Shown: one piece after another, positions 34,677 to 47,340 of the stretch
Layout of the letters: every line of letters starts with the position of its first letter
How positions within the stretch are numbered: position 1 is the stretch's first letter
NCBI GenBank assembly: GCA_963921795.1
Contig: OY997645.1
Location: 23,233,918-23,297,917, forward strand
Source: Nannobrachium achirus
Taxonomy: Eukaryota > Chordata > Actinopteri > Myctophiformes > Myctophidae
DNA length: 64,000 bases
Reading direction: 5' to 3'
Program-made: the position numbers and the translations under genes
Notes under the pieces: model-generated
Told to the model about the DNA's origin: nothing
What the model saw: the letters and a program-made list of their open reading frames with translations, nothing else
The model's database searches: none

Positions 34677-35940
34677 GACTGCACTGGAGCACGCCTAGCC
34701 TCGCAAATGGCATTTGCAAAAAAATAAAAAAGCTTTCTGTTTATTTTTAGCCGACTTTGACTGGATGGCTATCAAAGTACAACACACAGGCTGAAATGAA
34801 TTAATTTGCAAATCATATTTGACCGTGGGCTGTGATGCATGGCTCAAACCGGACCAGACTGCATTCAAATGGACCAGATGAAACTGGTCAAGACTGCAAA
34901 ACCGGAACTACGGCTGCTTTGTCATCTATTGCAAAGATGTGCTTGGCTCCAAGACGAGACCTGATCAGATCGTGGTCAGTGCCAGGCTAGACTAGAGCAG
35001 CATCTACTTCGTCCAGTGGAACAACACAACCTCTGGCACCAAGAACATCTGAGACAACACTGGACTGGACTGGATTAGAACTTGACTGGACTGGGCCAAA
35101 CTAGATGAAACCAGTCTAGGACTGGTCTGGATCACATACCCCTCCTTTAGCGGAGGCATCGAATCCTCAAAGGACACCAGAGTAAATTGTTTAGACGAGA
35201 CTGGGCCAAAAAGTTGTTCCCAGATTATTATTATTATAACTCATCCCTAAATCACATTAATTTTTTAACTTGGCTCGACATTGCCTTAACAGTACAAGGT
35301 TGCATCCATCCAGGACTGGCTGGATTGTTCTGAGGAGCCAGTCACCTCACAACTAGAAGCACCCAGACATAGCGTTACCATGGTCATATCCACTCCCACC
35401 CTGTTATCTTGAATACAGCGACCATAGTGAGAGTATGCCCCGCCTCCATGACTTTTTTACAGTCGTATGTGCTATGTGTGTCTTTGAATCTTCAACATAG
35501 TGGACAGCTATTATATGGCCTCTTCATCATGTGGACAGTAGTTTCCATGGAACTAGGAGTTATCCGAACGGGATGTTTACGGCAGCCATTTTGAGGCAGG
35601 AACAGAGGACAATTGCACACGGTTTGAAAATATTTCCCTTGGCATTTGGTTTCCTCGGACGGGGAACCAAAGTATGAACAGTTTGACTGAGACGTGAGTT
35701 CTGCATCAACGGGTTGTCATTAACAAAAAAAAATTAAACAAAAAGATAATAATTCCTGAAACTCGCATCTCTTTCTTAGACCGCTCTCTCTGAGGGACAG
35801 TAGAAGTGTTTTGGTGAGAGACGCTTTACAGACATTCTCCTTGTTTATATTTGAACTGTGTGCCTTTTGTTCATAAAATGTTTATTTATGTTAGTTTAAT
35901 GTTACATTGATTAAATAAAGAATCTAAAAACTGAAAAATG
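34677..35940 (+). other. tiparp: tiparp 3' UTR (inferred)
   Basis: It runs from the stop codon to just past the poly(A) signal AATAAA at 35914-35919. An earlier AATAAA (34723-34728) only 46 bases after the stop sits in an A-rich run and may give a short isoform. A TTATTTAT motif near 35882, typical of unstable immediate-early mRNAs, lies shortly before the distal signal. The part 34840-35215 is rich in the degenerate motif ACTGGACTGG. Confidence 0.65.
35914..35919 (+). promoter_or_regulatory. tiparp: Poly(A) signal AATAAA for tiparp
   Basis: A canonical hexamer in TTAAATAAAGAATC, followed within 30 bases by a GT-rich stretch (GAGTTGTGAACTGTG) of the kind found downstream of cleavage sites. 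Confidence 0.6.
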
Positions 35941-36769
35941 ACAGAGTTGTGAACTGTGATTTTATTCAGTAAAGTACATTCACATGCTTTCCCCCACAAT
36001 AAATTGGGTGTCTCTGAAAACACATTCTCAGAACGATGGGTTTCTTACCCTTCTAACCATGTCATTGTTATTTATTTACTCAATATTCTGAGGAAGAGTC
36101 AAATTAGCCAAACAGTCACCAAACAAAAATATATATAATTATGTAAAATAAGAAGTTACAAACTTTGTCTTACATCTTTATGCTTCCATTTTTCACCCAA
36201 AACCTACACGCCGTCGCCTACGTATTGACGAGAGACTTGCTAGCTCATTACCTTCTATACAGCCTTTTGCTGGGATGTTGGCTTAAATTTACAAGCTTCT
36301 AAGCTACATTCCTCATCTGAATAAGGGAAAAATCTTGTTTTTCATCCAACTGGTTGTGTACTAGTGGTGTAATGGCATTAGAGGAAGTGGGGAAGATGGG
36401 AATTGTATTACAAATTTGAACCACACAACAGCAACATGTGTCCTGTTGAAACCCTTAACTGCCCAATGCTGTGAGTCACGGCCGCTAAAATCCCCCAAAG
36501 AGTGAGTGGAAATTGGGTCTGCATGACAAAAATGTCAAGTGCGGCTGTGGATGATTTCAGGAAGCATTTTGTATTGTATATCTGCCGGCTTGTTCTTGTT
36601 TGGAGCACTCGGTATACAAATGGGAAAGGAATTCCCCTCTTCTCCCTCTGACTCTGTTTGTCTCCATATCTCATTCTAGAACTCCATTCTTTAGCCCCCT
36701 CCCTGACTCCCTGGTCCTCTCACTCTCCCCTCACCTCTTTCCTGTTGCTCCCCTATGCCCCCCCCCCAG

Positions 36770-36942
36770 CATATGATCTAAGCTCCATGGATAATGTGGT
36801 CCAGAGCTCCAGTGGGAGGCTGGCGGAGGTAGCCATCTCCCCCCTGGCCGGAGGCAGCGTGCTGGGGGAATCGGCAGCGCTCCCTCCCTCAGACCCCTCC
36901 CCAGCCCCGCCTGTGGAGCTCATCCACTTCTCATTCCTCTGA
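36770..36942 (+). CDS. Candidate 3'-terminal coding exon of an unidentified transcript
   Basis: A strong polypyrimidine tract ending CCCCCCCCAG (to 36769) precedes an open frame read as AYDLSSMDNVVQSSSGRLAE and ending PPVELIHFSFL with TGA at 36940-36942. Third positions are mostly G or C, as in the tiparp exons and unlike the surrounding DNA. A poly(A) signal follows at 37487-37492. The required entry phase is 1 (one base from the previous exon), whereas the tiparp exons in this window end in phase 0 or 2. It is therefore unlikely to be an alternative tiparp end. I do not recognise the protein. It could be the last exon of another gene, a lineage-specific transcript or a chance frame. Confidence 0.3.
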
Positions 36943-37486
36943 CAACAGCACTCCGTCCTGTCATCCGTATCGCTTCATCTCCTCTCCTGACGTTTTCTCT
37001 GCCTAATCCTTTTATCTGATCTCTGTTGTTTCTCCACTGCTGTCATGTACTGTCACTTCCTTTCTGGCTCTTTCTGGCTTTTTATTTGCTGATTTGTCAA
37101 ACATGCTTGTCATATACAGTATCTTGTTATTTAGATGTATTAGATATGTCGTGGTACATTTAGATAGTGTGTTGTTTAGACAGACGCTAGGTCTGATTTG
37201 ACCTGTTAAACCTATAGTTACTTTGTATCACTTAATTGTTTTCCTGGCACTCTGATATTTACTTGACCACTGGATAAGTTATTATTATAGTTATTGAGTA
37301 CTATATGGGTAGAGTGTGTCTCCTAAAACAACCCTAACCATAATGGTGTTGGGGTTAATGTATGTATTATTATTGTTACTACAAAAGCCAGAACATTAAG
37401 TCTATCGGTAGATCAAACTTTTGTGAGACTTTATACAATGAGAATTCATACTGGACACCCGAACCGTCTCGTCCTCTCAAGGTTAC

Positions 37487-37492
37487 AATAAA
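37487..37492 (+). promoter_or_regulatory. Poly(A) signal AATAAA downstream of the candidate exon
   Basis: GGTTACAATAAAC followed by an A-run, 545 bases after the stop codon at 36942. The position suits a 3' UTR of ordinary length, but no independent evidence of transcription is visible. Confidence 0.35.
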
Positions 37493-37827
37493 CAAAAAAA
37501 AAGGGTGAAAAATTTTGTTTGCGTTGCATTTCCAACCCGCTGTGTTGGAACACCACCGCTCATGTCTTTCTCACTCTAATCTCTTCCCCTGCTATTAGCA
37601 TAATAACAACCACCTATCGGTATCTCTCTCTGCCATGCTTATTTGACCGGCCTCTCATCTGAGCCGGGTCACTGTTTTGTGCAAGGTGGGATTTTTCTTT
37701 TTTTTTTTGGCTGAGGGGGAGAGAGGAGAGTCTCTTCGTGCCTCCTCTCTAAGCTGCGTGCCTGTCTGCACTGTCCTCTCCTCGTGTGCATGCAACATTG
37801 TGCTGCTTGCCCTCTACCTGCCCCTCT

Positions 37828-37845
<18 letters not shown>

Positions 37846-37911
<66 letters not shown>
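37846..37911 (+). repeat. (CT)n microsatellite
   Basis: Perfect array, directly before a palindrome copy. Confidence 0.96.
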
Positions 37912-37914
<3 letters not shown>

Positions 37915-37917
37915 GGT

Positions 37918-37965
37918 GATAATAGCTCGGCTACAAGCTGTGAGCTTGTAGATCTGCTGCTTTCA
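37918..37965 (+). repeat. Palindrome copy, shortened
   Basis: GATAATAGCTCGGCTACAAG, CTGTGAGCTTGTAGATC, TGCTGCTTTC. The following bases match the 860-990 context. Confidence 0.75.
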
Positions 37966-38869
37966 TTTATTTTGTGCAACACTCTTGTATGACGAAGCAG
38001 GGCTTTACCAAGAAAAAAACGAACAAACATAAAAAGTTGAAATATGGAGATTCTCATGCTTGTTCTTTTGTCGATTCTCAATTCCTTTTTCTTCCCATCT
38101 CTAAAGCGTATGGCTGGACAGTGGCCACTGTATTGATATATGATATTGATGTGACTAGACTGTGTATCGTCTGGGTAGAATGAATACATTTAAAATGAGC
38201 TGCAACCAGCGCCCTTGTTATGTGGGAGATGGAAAGTGAAGATTTTCATATGTGATGAGTCATATACAGTATACAGTATGAGTCATATACAGTACATATA
38301 CAGACATCCAAGAACAAATGTTACTGTAAATGTAAAACGGTTTCTGTTGTGGTAGAGAACACCCATATTAAAGTAGATTTTCCAAACAATTATTTATGAT
38401 AAAAAAGATTTTAAAAAAATAATTTTCTGAAGTTACTTAACTGTTCTATTATATGCCTTTATGGACTTAGTTATTAGCATTACTAATGATTATTGTGTGA
38501 ATGTTTTGTGCAAGCACCAATACAGTAGTCATCCCCCCAATATCAAGGTATTTGGTAAAAAATATGGTGATATTTGATTTTGTCCATATCGCTTAGCGTT
38601 TTCCTTTTCTCTTTCTTGCCCGGTGTCTCCTATCTCACACCATTCTCTCTGTCTGTCTTTTTCTGTCTCAATCCGAGGACACTAGCCGAGTTAGTTTGCC
38701 TGGTTGCCCTCTAGGAATTGCCACTGGCACACAAAGCACCTCTCCATTTTAGAGCCCGGTGGCTGGCTGCAGCTCAGGCTAGGAGGAACATTGATGATAG
38801 AGAGATACAGAGGACATAGGCAGATGAGGACAAGACGAGCAACAAAGGAAGGACAGGGAGTTCATATTT

Positions 38870-38901
<32 letters not shown>

Positions 38902-39308
38902 ACGTGCGCGTGCGCGCGTGCGTGTGTGAGATAGAGAGAATCAGTTAAGTATGGTCTTCAATGGAGCAACAACAGAGACTTATTCAATTCAAGTAACTAA
39001 CTATTGTGTGCTGCTGTGGTGAACGTAAAAAGGTTTTCCATTGTCAGAAAATGAGGGCCTAAAGTGGGGATGGTTTGTGTGTAAGAGTGTATACATACTG
39101 TATGTGTGTCTGAATCTGTGCATGTGGCAGAGAGAGATTGCCTTTATTGTATTGGTTTTCAATTAAAAGTGATGACAGTTCGTTGTCATTGTGGTGCTGT
39201 GACAGGAGAGTCATTCTTCAGTGAGAAACGCTGTTCACCGGGGGATGGACGCAGCAGCACGTTGTTTTTGCACAAGAGTAGACTTCCATTTCCATCATAT
39301 TCTATTCC

Positions 39309-39730
39309 AGGGGTCTTCAACGTTTTCAGGCCAAGGACCCCTTAGTTGAGAGAGAGAGATGAAGCAGGGACCCACACAACCTTTTCAGAAATTCCATATT
39401 GTTTCATTGTTTGACAGCACAATCATCAGTGTATTCTGGATTCATGTCAATGTGTGTTTTCAGATATTTAATCACTTGAACCGTCAATACTTAAATAACG
39501 TTACCTTTCACTCTGTACTTAGTTTGCTCTTTTTCCCCTCTACACCAAAGCTCTTTGCTGAAAATAGCCGATCTACAAGCTCTCAACGCCTCGCAGCGCG
39601 AGGCGCTGTGATCTTGTAGATCTGCTATTTTTGCCAAAAAATAGCAGAATATGGACACTAGGGTTCTAGTGTTTAAAATAAAAAAGGAGAAAAAAAAAGT
39701 TTCTATCACACAAAGATTTGAAGGACCCCC
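39309..39730 (-). mobile_element. Short DNA transposon, family CAGGGGTCTTCAAC, second copy
   Basis: CAGGGGTCTTCAACGTTTTC at one end and AAAGATTTGAAGGACCCCC at the other. Opposite orientation to 8058-8490, with the palindrome at the same internal position. A (TTCTA)n tract follows at 39731-39764. Confidence 0.75.
39559..39634 (+). repeat. Palindrome copy, long form
   Basis: CTGAAAATAGCCGATCTACA, AGCTCTCAACGCCTCGC, AGCGCGAGGCGCTGTGATC, TTGTAGATCTGCTATTTTTG. Confidence 0.9.
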
Positions 39731-40974
39731 TATTCTATTCTATTCTATTCTATTCTATTCTATTGCTCTTGTCTTCGCTGTTTTGTTATAATCTGATCCT
39801 TTCTCTGCTCCGTTTTGGTATGGTGTTGAAACTAGGTTCTATACTGTTCTGTTGTGTTCCATGTTGTCCTGTCAGAGCCATTTTGTTTTCCCCTTCTCCT
39901 TCCTTCTCTTTGTCTCCGTTTTTATGTAACCTTCCCCTGCTCCTATACCACACTGTAAACCTCTCAGTGATAATGTAACACTGAGACGAATGGAACCAAA
40001 TGTGCACTCTCAGGGTTTTTACTGGACCCTCAAAACAGGTTCCATACCACAGCAGCACCATACGTTCCGGCTTGAACCTGTTCATATTGCTCGAACATCT
40101 TCAGCCTGCATGCATGCGCATGCACACATATGCGGATTGCGGATATGTCTGGCTTTGGTCCATACTTATACTCTATAATATCTCACGCTACCTTTCTCAC
40201 ACGCATACCTACACATGCGTAAACATACAGGCATGCATGCGTGCTCGCTAGCACGTACGCACACACACACACACCCGCACTCACACACATACATACAGTA
40301 CACACCCGTGCTCACACACACTTCCTGTATTAAGCCCGGGTCCATATTGCTCCAGTGATGCCCAGCTGCAACCAATGAACATTCCAGTTTCTGGGTTATT
40401 CTGTTCCCTCCCTCTCCATCATTTCAAATTTCTGCCCTAAGCCTTTAAGAGAGCCAGCGGCCAAATATGGTCATGCTTGTGTCGTGAACTCGGGGCGACC
40501 TTCTAAATCGGCCTGGAGCTCGTGACCTTTCAGACCCTGCCCTGGGGGTGGGTTTTAGGCACCGCATCACACCACGGTGGGAAGCGACTCCGCTTGTATG
40601 CATGCATGTGTGCGCGTGGGTTGCGGACCGTGGGTGGGTGCATTTTCGTGACAGTGTGTGAAAGAGAGAGAAAGGGTGGGGTGGGGTTGTTCCATGACCT
40701 CTGACTTGGTTAATGTTTAGTTTTTTTATATACAGAGTATAAGCACACATTTTTGCAATGGGCCCTCAGTTGTGATCAGTGTACTGAAACAGTTAATGTC
40801 ACTGGGAATTTTATAAACATTAAATGTAATTAAAACAAACTATAAATAAATAGAAACAAAAATCAACTACTTCTAGCATATCAAGCATATTTCTCTGCAT
40901 TATGTTTTCATATTGGAAAACACATTCAGCAATACTGATATATCTATGATTGATCTATGAAGTTAACCACTTAA

Positions 40975-41254
40975 AGGAGTAGTTCACCCCCAAAATCATA
41001 TTCTTTTTTCTATTGATTACTCACGTCCATGGACACTTGAGTTCAATAATATATATACTGTATCTTTTTTTTGTATTTGTCGCATTCCTAAGACAAAAAT
41101 GTAATTATAGTAAATGTACTCGCATTGATTCTGGATTGAGACCCAATGCCCATATTCCCATCCGGAATCAATGTGGGTAAATTGACTATAATTACATTTT
41201 TTGTCTTAGGAATGCGACAAATACAAAAAAATATTATTGAACTCAAGTCTCCAT
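40975..41254 (+). mobile_element. Palindromic MITE (family of 18468), right end truncated
   Basis: TTAA at 40971-40974, then AGGAGTAGTTCACCCCCAAA. The hairpin runs to ACTCAAGTCTCCAT and breaks off before the right terminus. Confidence 0.75.
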
Positions 41255-41391
41255 TGGGCTCTTTCTGCCGAATGTTCCCCCCAGAATAGGCACGCTGGGG
41301 TTAAAGTGGTTAAGTGAACAGCACAGACGTCCCTGTTAAGCTTTATATCCCCCTGTCTCGCTCCAGCTCCTTCCTCCTTCCATATCTCTGC

Positions 41392-41422
<31 letters not shown>

Positions 41423-42204
41423 TCTCTCTCTCTCCATCTCTTCGTCTCTTAATCTGTCTCCCTCTCTCTTGGCGTATATCTCCTTGGGCCGGGCTCCACT
41501 GGTCCTGCTGTCATCTCCTGTTGTTCTAATTGGGCTTTTGAAGACTTCAGTCAGCCGGGGAAAGTCCTGTACTGGAGATGGAGAGATGAGGAGGTGGAGG
41601 AGGAAGGAGGCGGTGGAAATCTTCCAGGAATAGGCCCATTAGGAGATCAAGCAGGCGGGAAGATTCAAATCAAATTGAAATAATCCATTTGGAAATGCCA
41701 GCCCCCTCTGTGAAGGAGGAGAGCGGAGACTACACTTTATTGTACAGCAATCTTCACTGTAAAACCCTGTGTGTTAATGTTATTCTCAGAGTTAAGGTCT
41801 ATTGAGGTTGTGCTGGGGGCATCCTGGTGGCTCTGTAGGCCTGCAGTGCCCAAATACCTTTATAGGTTTAGATCATGGTTGGCACCAAATCGAACATGAA
41901 CATTTATTTTATGTTTGTGTTTAGGCATTTGTCATGATGTTCTGAAATGAATTAATACCCCTTTACCTGCTAACTAAGACACTGGTAGCGCTTATAGCGA
42001 TACAGTAGAATAGATAGATGTACTACATCTACCACAAATACCTGTTATCGCTGAATATTTTCTCACCTGTCTACTGTACACAGTTTGGACAACAAAAGTA
42101 AACCAGATAATTTAGGGAATCTAAATGTAGTTTACCAGTGTCACTGTGTACACTGCTAGAATGTACATTTATTTTTAGAATAGAAGTCAATGCTATACTA
42201 TGTA

Positions 42205-42535
42205 TAGCAATGGTTCCCACACTTTTTAGCCTGTGACCCAAAAGAGAAATAGACGATGAACAAGTGAAAACAGCAGATCTACAAGCTCACACAGATCTTC
42301 GTGCCACATTGTTGTTGATTGATTGTTTGAATATTTTAAGTACAGTTAAACACCTTGTTTAAGTCGGAGGTCCTTGGTATTCAATTCATGGACTAAGCTA
42401 TGCTGTAGATCTGCTATTTTCACTTCTTAGACCTTTTTCTCTTAGATTTTTCTAAATGTTGGAAACAAAAATTAGGGCACCCATAATGTGTCTGCGACCC
42501 ACAAATCTGGGTCCCGACCCAGTGCTTGGGAATCA
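42205..42535 (+). mobile_element. hAT-type repeat carrying a split palindrome
   Basis: ATGGTTCCCACACTTTTTAG at the left and AGTGCTTGGGAATCAGTG at the right are degenerate inverted ends. The palindrome arms are 42265-42292 and 42403-42423. Confidence 0.55.
42265..42423 (+). repeat. Palindrome with arms separated by 110 bp
   Basis: GTGAAAACAGCAGATCTACA + AGCTCACA on the left; CTGTAGATCTGCTATTTTCA + C on the right. The sequence between them (TTGATTGATTGTTTGAATAT and so on) is not palindromic. Confidence 0.75.
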
Positions 42536-43128
42536 GTGATTTACAGCATATAACTCATTACTTTTTAGTACTTTAAAAAACCTTAAAAAATGTACTGTGT
42601 AGGAAATAGTTTTATGTCGGGTCTAATGCCATTATATTCAGTATGAGCCTCCTGCTCCTATACTCTTATAGTCGAATGTGAGTGTGACAATCAGGTATTT
42701 TCTGCTCTCACAGATCTACCCATGTATAATTAATGCGGGCCCTCCAGGAAGTAAGTGAAGAAAAGCATTCGTTGGGAGAATTCAGTCGTAGGCACATGAG
42801 GATGTTTCCGTGTATCCGTGACTTTGTATGCGTGGGTGTACGTGCGGGTCAATATCCCTGCGTGCATATGCATGCATGTGTATCTCTCTGTCTGTGTGTG
42901 CCTCTCTGAGGTTCAAAAGGTTAATTGTGCCATATGGGGAGACTGTGTGCGTGCATGCGTGCCTATGTGTGTAGAAGTATATACATGCGAGCCATGCATG
43001 TGTGTGTGAGTGTGTATCGGGTTCAAAAGGGCAGCCGTGCCACAGGCCTGTCAATTCTGCCTTAATAATAAACCCTTTTGCAAATCCCGCCCCATTCTGC
43101 CCTGTTACTATGATGGGACATTAACCCT

Positions 43129-43525
43129 GGGCAGATTGTTTTTATAGTGGAAGTGGATGGGATTTTTTTTCCCCTTCATAGCCTCATTACAGCTATATAA
43201 AGTACCAAAGGAAAAACACCTAGGTGATATTAATAAAAAGGGAAGACAAAGGTACAGTAGTTACATTGCAAAACAGGGGATTTACCCGAAAATATATGTT
43301 TTAATTTGTTTAATCCCAGTGGGACAGAATCCTCTTTGCAGATTATTTTATAGTGGTAGTGGATGGGATTTTTTTCCCCTTCATAGCCTCATTACAGCTA
43401 TATAAAGTACCACAAAAAACACATCTACGTGATATTAATAAAAAGGGAAGAAAAAGGTACAGTAATTACATAGCAAAACAGTAGTTTTCCCCCGAAAAAT
43501 AAATGTTTTAATTAGTTTAATCCTC
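43129..43525 (+). repeat. Direct duplication, two units of about 200 bp
   Basis: GCAGATTGTTTTTATAGTGG and CATAGCCTCATTACAGCTAT recur 207 bp later with few changes; both units end ATGTTTTAATTxGTTTAATCC. Confidence 0.85.
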
Positions 43526-45196
43526 TGGATCAGAGATAGAAAGAGAAGCGCATTGCATCTTGGGTACTAGGAAGAGGACAGAGAGAATGTTTCTCCTCAC
43601 ATAATAGGCTGGCTTTTCGTAATTCTGCCCATTTAAATTATATGTACCCAATCGTGACTCTTAGACCATTGATAAGGTACATGTGAACTAGTTTGTTGAA
43701 GCTTATTCGTTATGATGAGCGAGATCGCTTGACGCTTGCCGTCGCTATCACCGTACCGGCCGATCTCCGTGTCGCGCACTGCGGACAGTTGTTGAAAGCC
43801 ACATTCAATATTCTCCACTGCACAAACTCCACCCCCGATAGCAAAAAGTGAATGTTTTTTTCTGGTTGGCCAGTCAGGGAGTCTCAGGGACCAATCAGAA
43901 GGCTGACAAACGGTCTATTGAGGCTTAACAAGCGCATGTTAAAACATCATGATCCCCTGGTCTCTCACACAGTCATCTGTCTCACACTAACGTTAAGAGC
44001 TGCTTAAAAAGACCTGTTTGTCTGAGCTCAATTATTCACCAACTTCATGTGCTTGTGCACATGCAAGATCTTCGTGTACCTTTAACTCAGGGAGTGTACA
44101 AATGGATGAATTAAACTCAGAGGGTTTTACTGTGTGACCGCAATGTTTCATTTGTGTTCAGACAACTCTCTCCTTGGTTAATATAAAGCCCTATTCACAT
44201 TTTATGAAATGTGAGTTTTTATGTTTATTTTTGTACTTTACTTACTGCCAAAAATAGCCCTGTCTATGTAGCTCCCTGCCAGGCCCGATAAACCTGATAA
44301 TTTAATAAGCTTTAATTAAAATATTTTTTTTTATCGCCCCCGGAACAAAAAAAGCGGAACTAAACCTCTCGGAGCGGTTTCTTCACGGACCCATTTGATC
44401 GCTGCATTATTACCATGGTAACTGGCAACCGGAAGCAGATTTCGTCCCTCCGAGCCATGGGATGGTTCACACACTGTTGATACAACAATGTTGTTTTTAT
44501 TTTGAAGCTGTGGACAACGTAAACACGCACGATGCATGGTTGGGGTCCGATCGTGCACGATGGAGACTCTTGCGCCCACGTTAAAAGGTAAGAGAAGACA
44601 GTCAGTGAGATACATAGTCAGTGAGACTATCGGGGGTTGGGATCAATAAGTTAAAACCAAAAATCATTTCATTAAGCGTCTCGCGAAGCTTGGCCAATGA
44701 GCCAAGTGTGGGACATACTAACGTACAAACAGACAAAGCCAGATGTAGGAATGGTTAGCACCGTTCAAAAATAATGGAACATATGGTACCTATATCTTGT
44801 AATAGGTTCTCCAGCATTTTTGCATAAACATTGTAAACAGATTGAGGAGGAAACCAATGTGTTTTTCAAGGACACTTTTAACATGTCTGTTGATGGAAAC
44901 CCATTTGGATGTGAGAATCTGGGATCTGTTGGATAAAGGCTACAAACAGTTTTACTAAAAAGCAACAGCACCCTGCCACTCAGCATTCAGTGATTATACT
45001 GATCTGTTTTTCGTCCGTCTGCCACAGAGATTTGACAACGTCGTCATGGAAATAAACATTGTTTTATGGTGTGGGTGGTGCTCGAGACAGTTGAAGTGTC
45101 TGTGGTGCGTGTATGAGGCCCTTGTCATTCTAATGCCTTGGCAACCTTCAGAGTCTCCTGCATTTTGCCATGACTCATGATAACATTAGGAAAGGT

Positions 45197-45528
45197 TAGG
45201 GCTGATACCAACACTGATGTTCAAACAATTTGGCCGATACTGATATTTATTGACATTTGTTTATTTTCTTTTCATTTTTGTGCAAGGTAAACAAAAAAAT
45301 CTTCATTATAAAACATATATATAACATAACTACAGCATGGTAGGCTGCAGGTAACCCACACACCAGCATAGCCAGCGTCCAGCGCAAACTTGACGCATCG
45401 CAAGTTCGCAACAATAGATAACTATCAGCCACTGCCAATCGGTAAATGTCAACTTATTTGCTGGGGGTAGTCAATGAGGCAAATATCGGCCAATACCGAT
45501 ATACAGCCAATATATTGGTGCATCCCTA
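45197..45528 (+). mobile_element. hAT-type MITE, 332 bp
   Basis: TAGGGCTGATACCAACACTG at the left and TATTGGTGCATCCCTA at the right. Flanks GGAAAGGT (45189-45196) and GAAAAGGT (45529-45536) match in seven of eight bases. Confidence 0.72.
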
Positions 45529-45712
45529 GAAAAGGTACATGTTGGCCTTAATTCTCAAGGGAATGCTTTCAGTTCTAGAATTCAAGACCTTTGGCAGAGA
45601 ATCCGGACCCGGTGATAGTTGTAGAATATGGGGGAACAGAACAGGACAAGGCAGTCTCTGGGTGTTCTATAAGCATACATCTGGGGATTATAGTTAGAGA
45701 GGGGTGAGGGGA

Positions 45713-45844
<132 letters not shown>

Positions 45845-45965
45845 TCGCAGGAAGGGCTAGGGCCGGCAGGGGCTCACTCCCAGTGTATACAGGTGGAATT
45901 AATGGGAAGCAACAGGAAAGACTGAAAGTGTGCACTTCCCAAAGGCCTGAAGGATTATAGCGTGC

Positions 45966-45989
45966 ACGCACACACACACACGCACACGC

Positions 45990-46048
<59 letters not shown>
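45966..46048 (+). repeat. (CA)n microsatellite
   Basis: CA array with CGCACACG interruptions at its start. Confidence 0.96.
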
Positions 46049-46050
<2 letters not shown>

Positions 46051-46839
46051 CATTCTGCACACTACTCTGCACCTCTTCACACTGACCATTCCATTCAGTT
46101 CTTTCTTTCTGTGCTTGCTCTCAGTCTTGAAAAGCAGACATTTTTATCAATTAAAACGCTTCTGGATAATAACAATTGCATAAGATGGGAAGAATAATTT
46201 CAACAAGAAAGTGGTCCCTGAGACAAACAAGGCAGTGGCTATGGTATTTGTCAGTCTTTGCTATGCACAGCTTTGAAGATTGTTAACAAACTAGCAGTTT
46301 TAAATGTGAAATTAATCATTTCAGAAACTACATGGATTTCTCGTCTAAAATGAATCTGGATTTGTTGGAATGTATAGGTGAAACAGAGATAGTTTCCAGA
46401 CAAGCCTCTTGCTTCATACCTCATGCTTGGTATGAAGGGGTGTGTGCAATGGCAACTCACTGGGACAAAATAACTAACAGGCTCCAGGCTGCATCCCAAG
46501 TTGTTTTTCTTAGAACTGTACAAAGGAAGACCTCATTGCCATGCCAAATATACAGTATAGTTATGATAGAGAAATAAATAGATAGACCTTTATTTCAGGG
46601 AAAATTCAGTTTCCAGAGGCAGTGCAGTGTAATAGAAGTTATTTAAGTTACCGCTAAGATCAAAAAGAAGAAACAGCATCAGAAAACCCCATCGGCAATG
46701 AACGACAGTATATGATACACCCGGTCCTGTATACTGCACTATGGAAAACATAATACACACAGTCAGTGTTCACACGATCACACTGTTGTTACGACATCAA
46801 TATAGTGTCAACAGTATTATCGGTACAATAACCATCTCC

Positions 46840-47340
46840 TAATGTGTTCCGATAGTCCACCACAACGTCCTTGGTCTTGCATGCGTTTAGCTGGAGATGG
46901 TTATTGTCGCTCCATGGCATCATGTTCCTCCATGTTGATGATAGTGTCGCTAGAGAACTTCTAGATGTGTCATGTCTCCTTGTTGAAGCGGAGGTCTGAG
47001 GAGTAGACTGTAGAGGGTTAACAGGAGGGGTGATGGCATAGTGCCCTGAGGAGCACCCGTCTTGCCCACAAGCTGTGGTTGTGGTCTACCTGTAAGATAG
47101 TTGGTGATCCATGCCACATAGCCATGGTCCACCTGCATCACAGCAAGCTTCTCACGGTGATCATTGTGGTTGGATGGTGTGAAGGCACTGGAGAGTTGAA
47201 GAACATCATAATAATGGTGTTGTCCTTGGTGTCAACTGTCAAGTTGGGCTGTTTAGCAACTGGCCTGCTGTCACTGAGGGCTGACTGAGGGACATCCTTT
47301 TGGGTAGAGGTTGCGAGGTGCCTGATTAGGTGCATGTTGA
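46840..47340 (-). pseudogene. LINE reverse-transcriptase relic
   Basis: The minus-strand frame 47141-46950 reads GYVAWITNYLTGRPQPQLVG then KTGAPQGTMPSPLLLTLYS. This is the reverse-transcriptase block with the GAPQG...SPLL motif of fish non-LTR elements. Further on, another frame gives NNHLQLNACKTKDVVVDYR. The catalytic YADD/FSDD region is damaged and frames shift, so it is dead. Confidence 0.8.

Noticed and set aside
34723-34728. First AATAAA after the tiparp stop as the main poly(A) site
   Set aside because: It is in an A-run only 46 bases after the stop and lacks a clear GT-rich downstream element; the distal signal at 35914 looks better, though a short isoform is possible.
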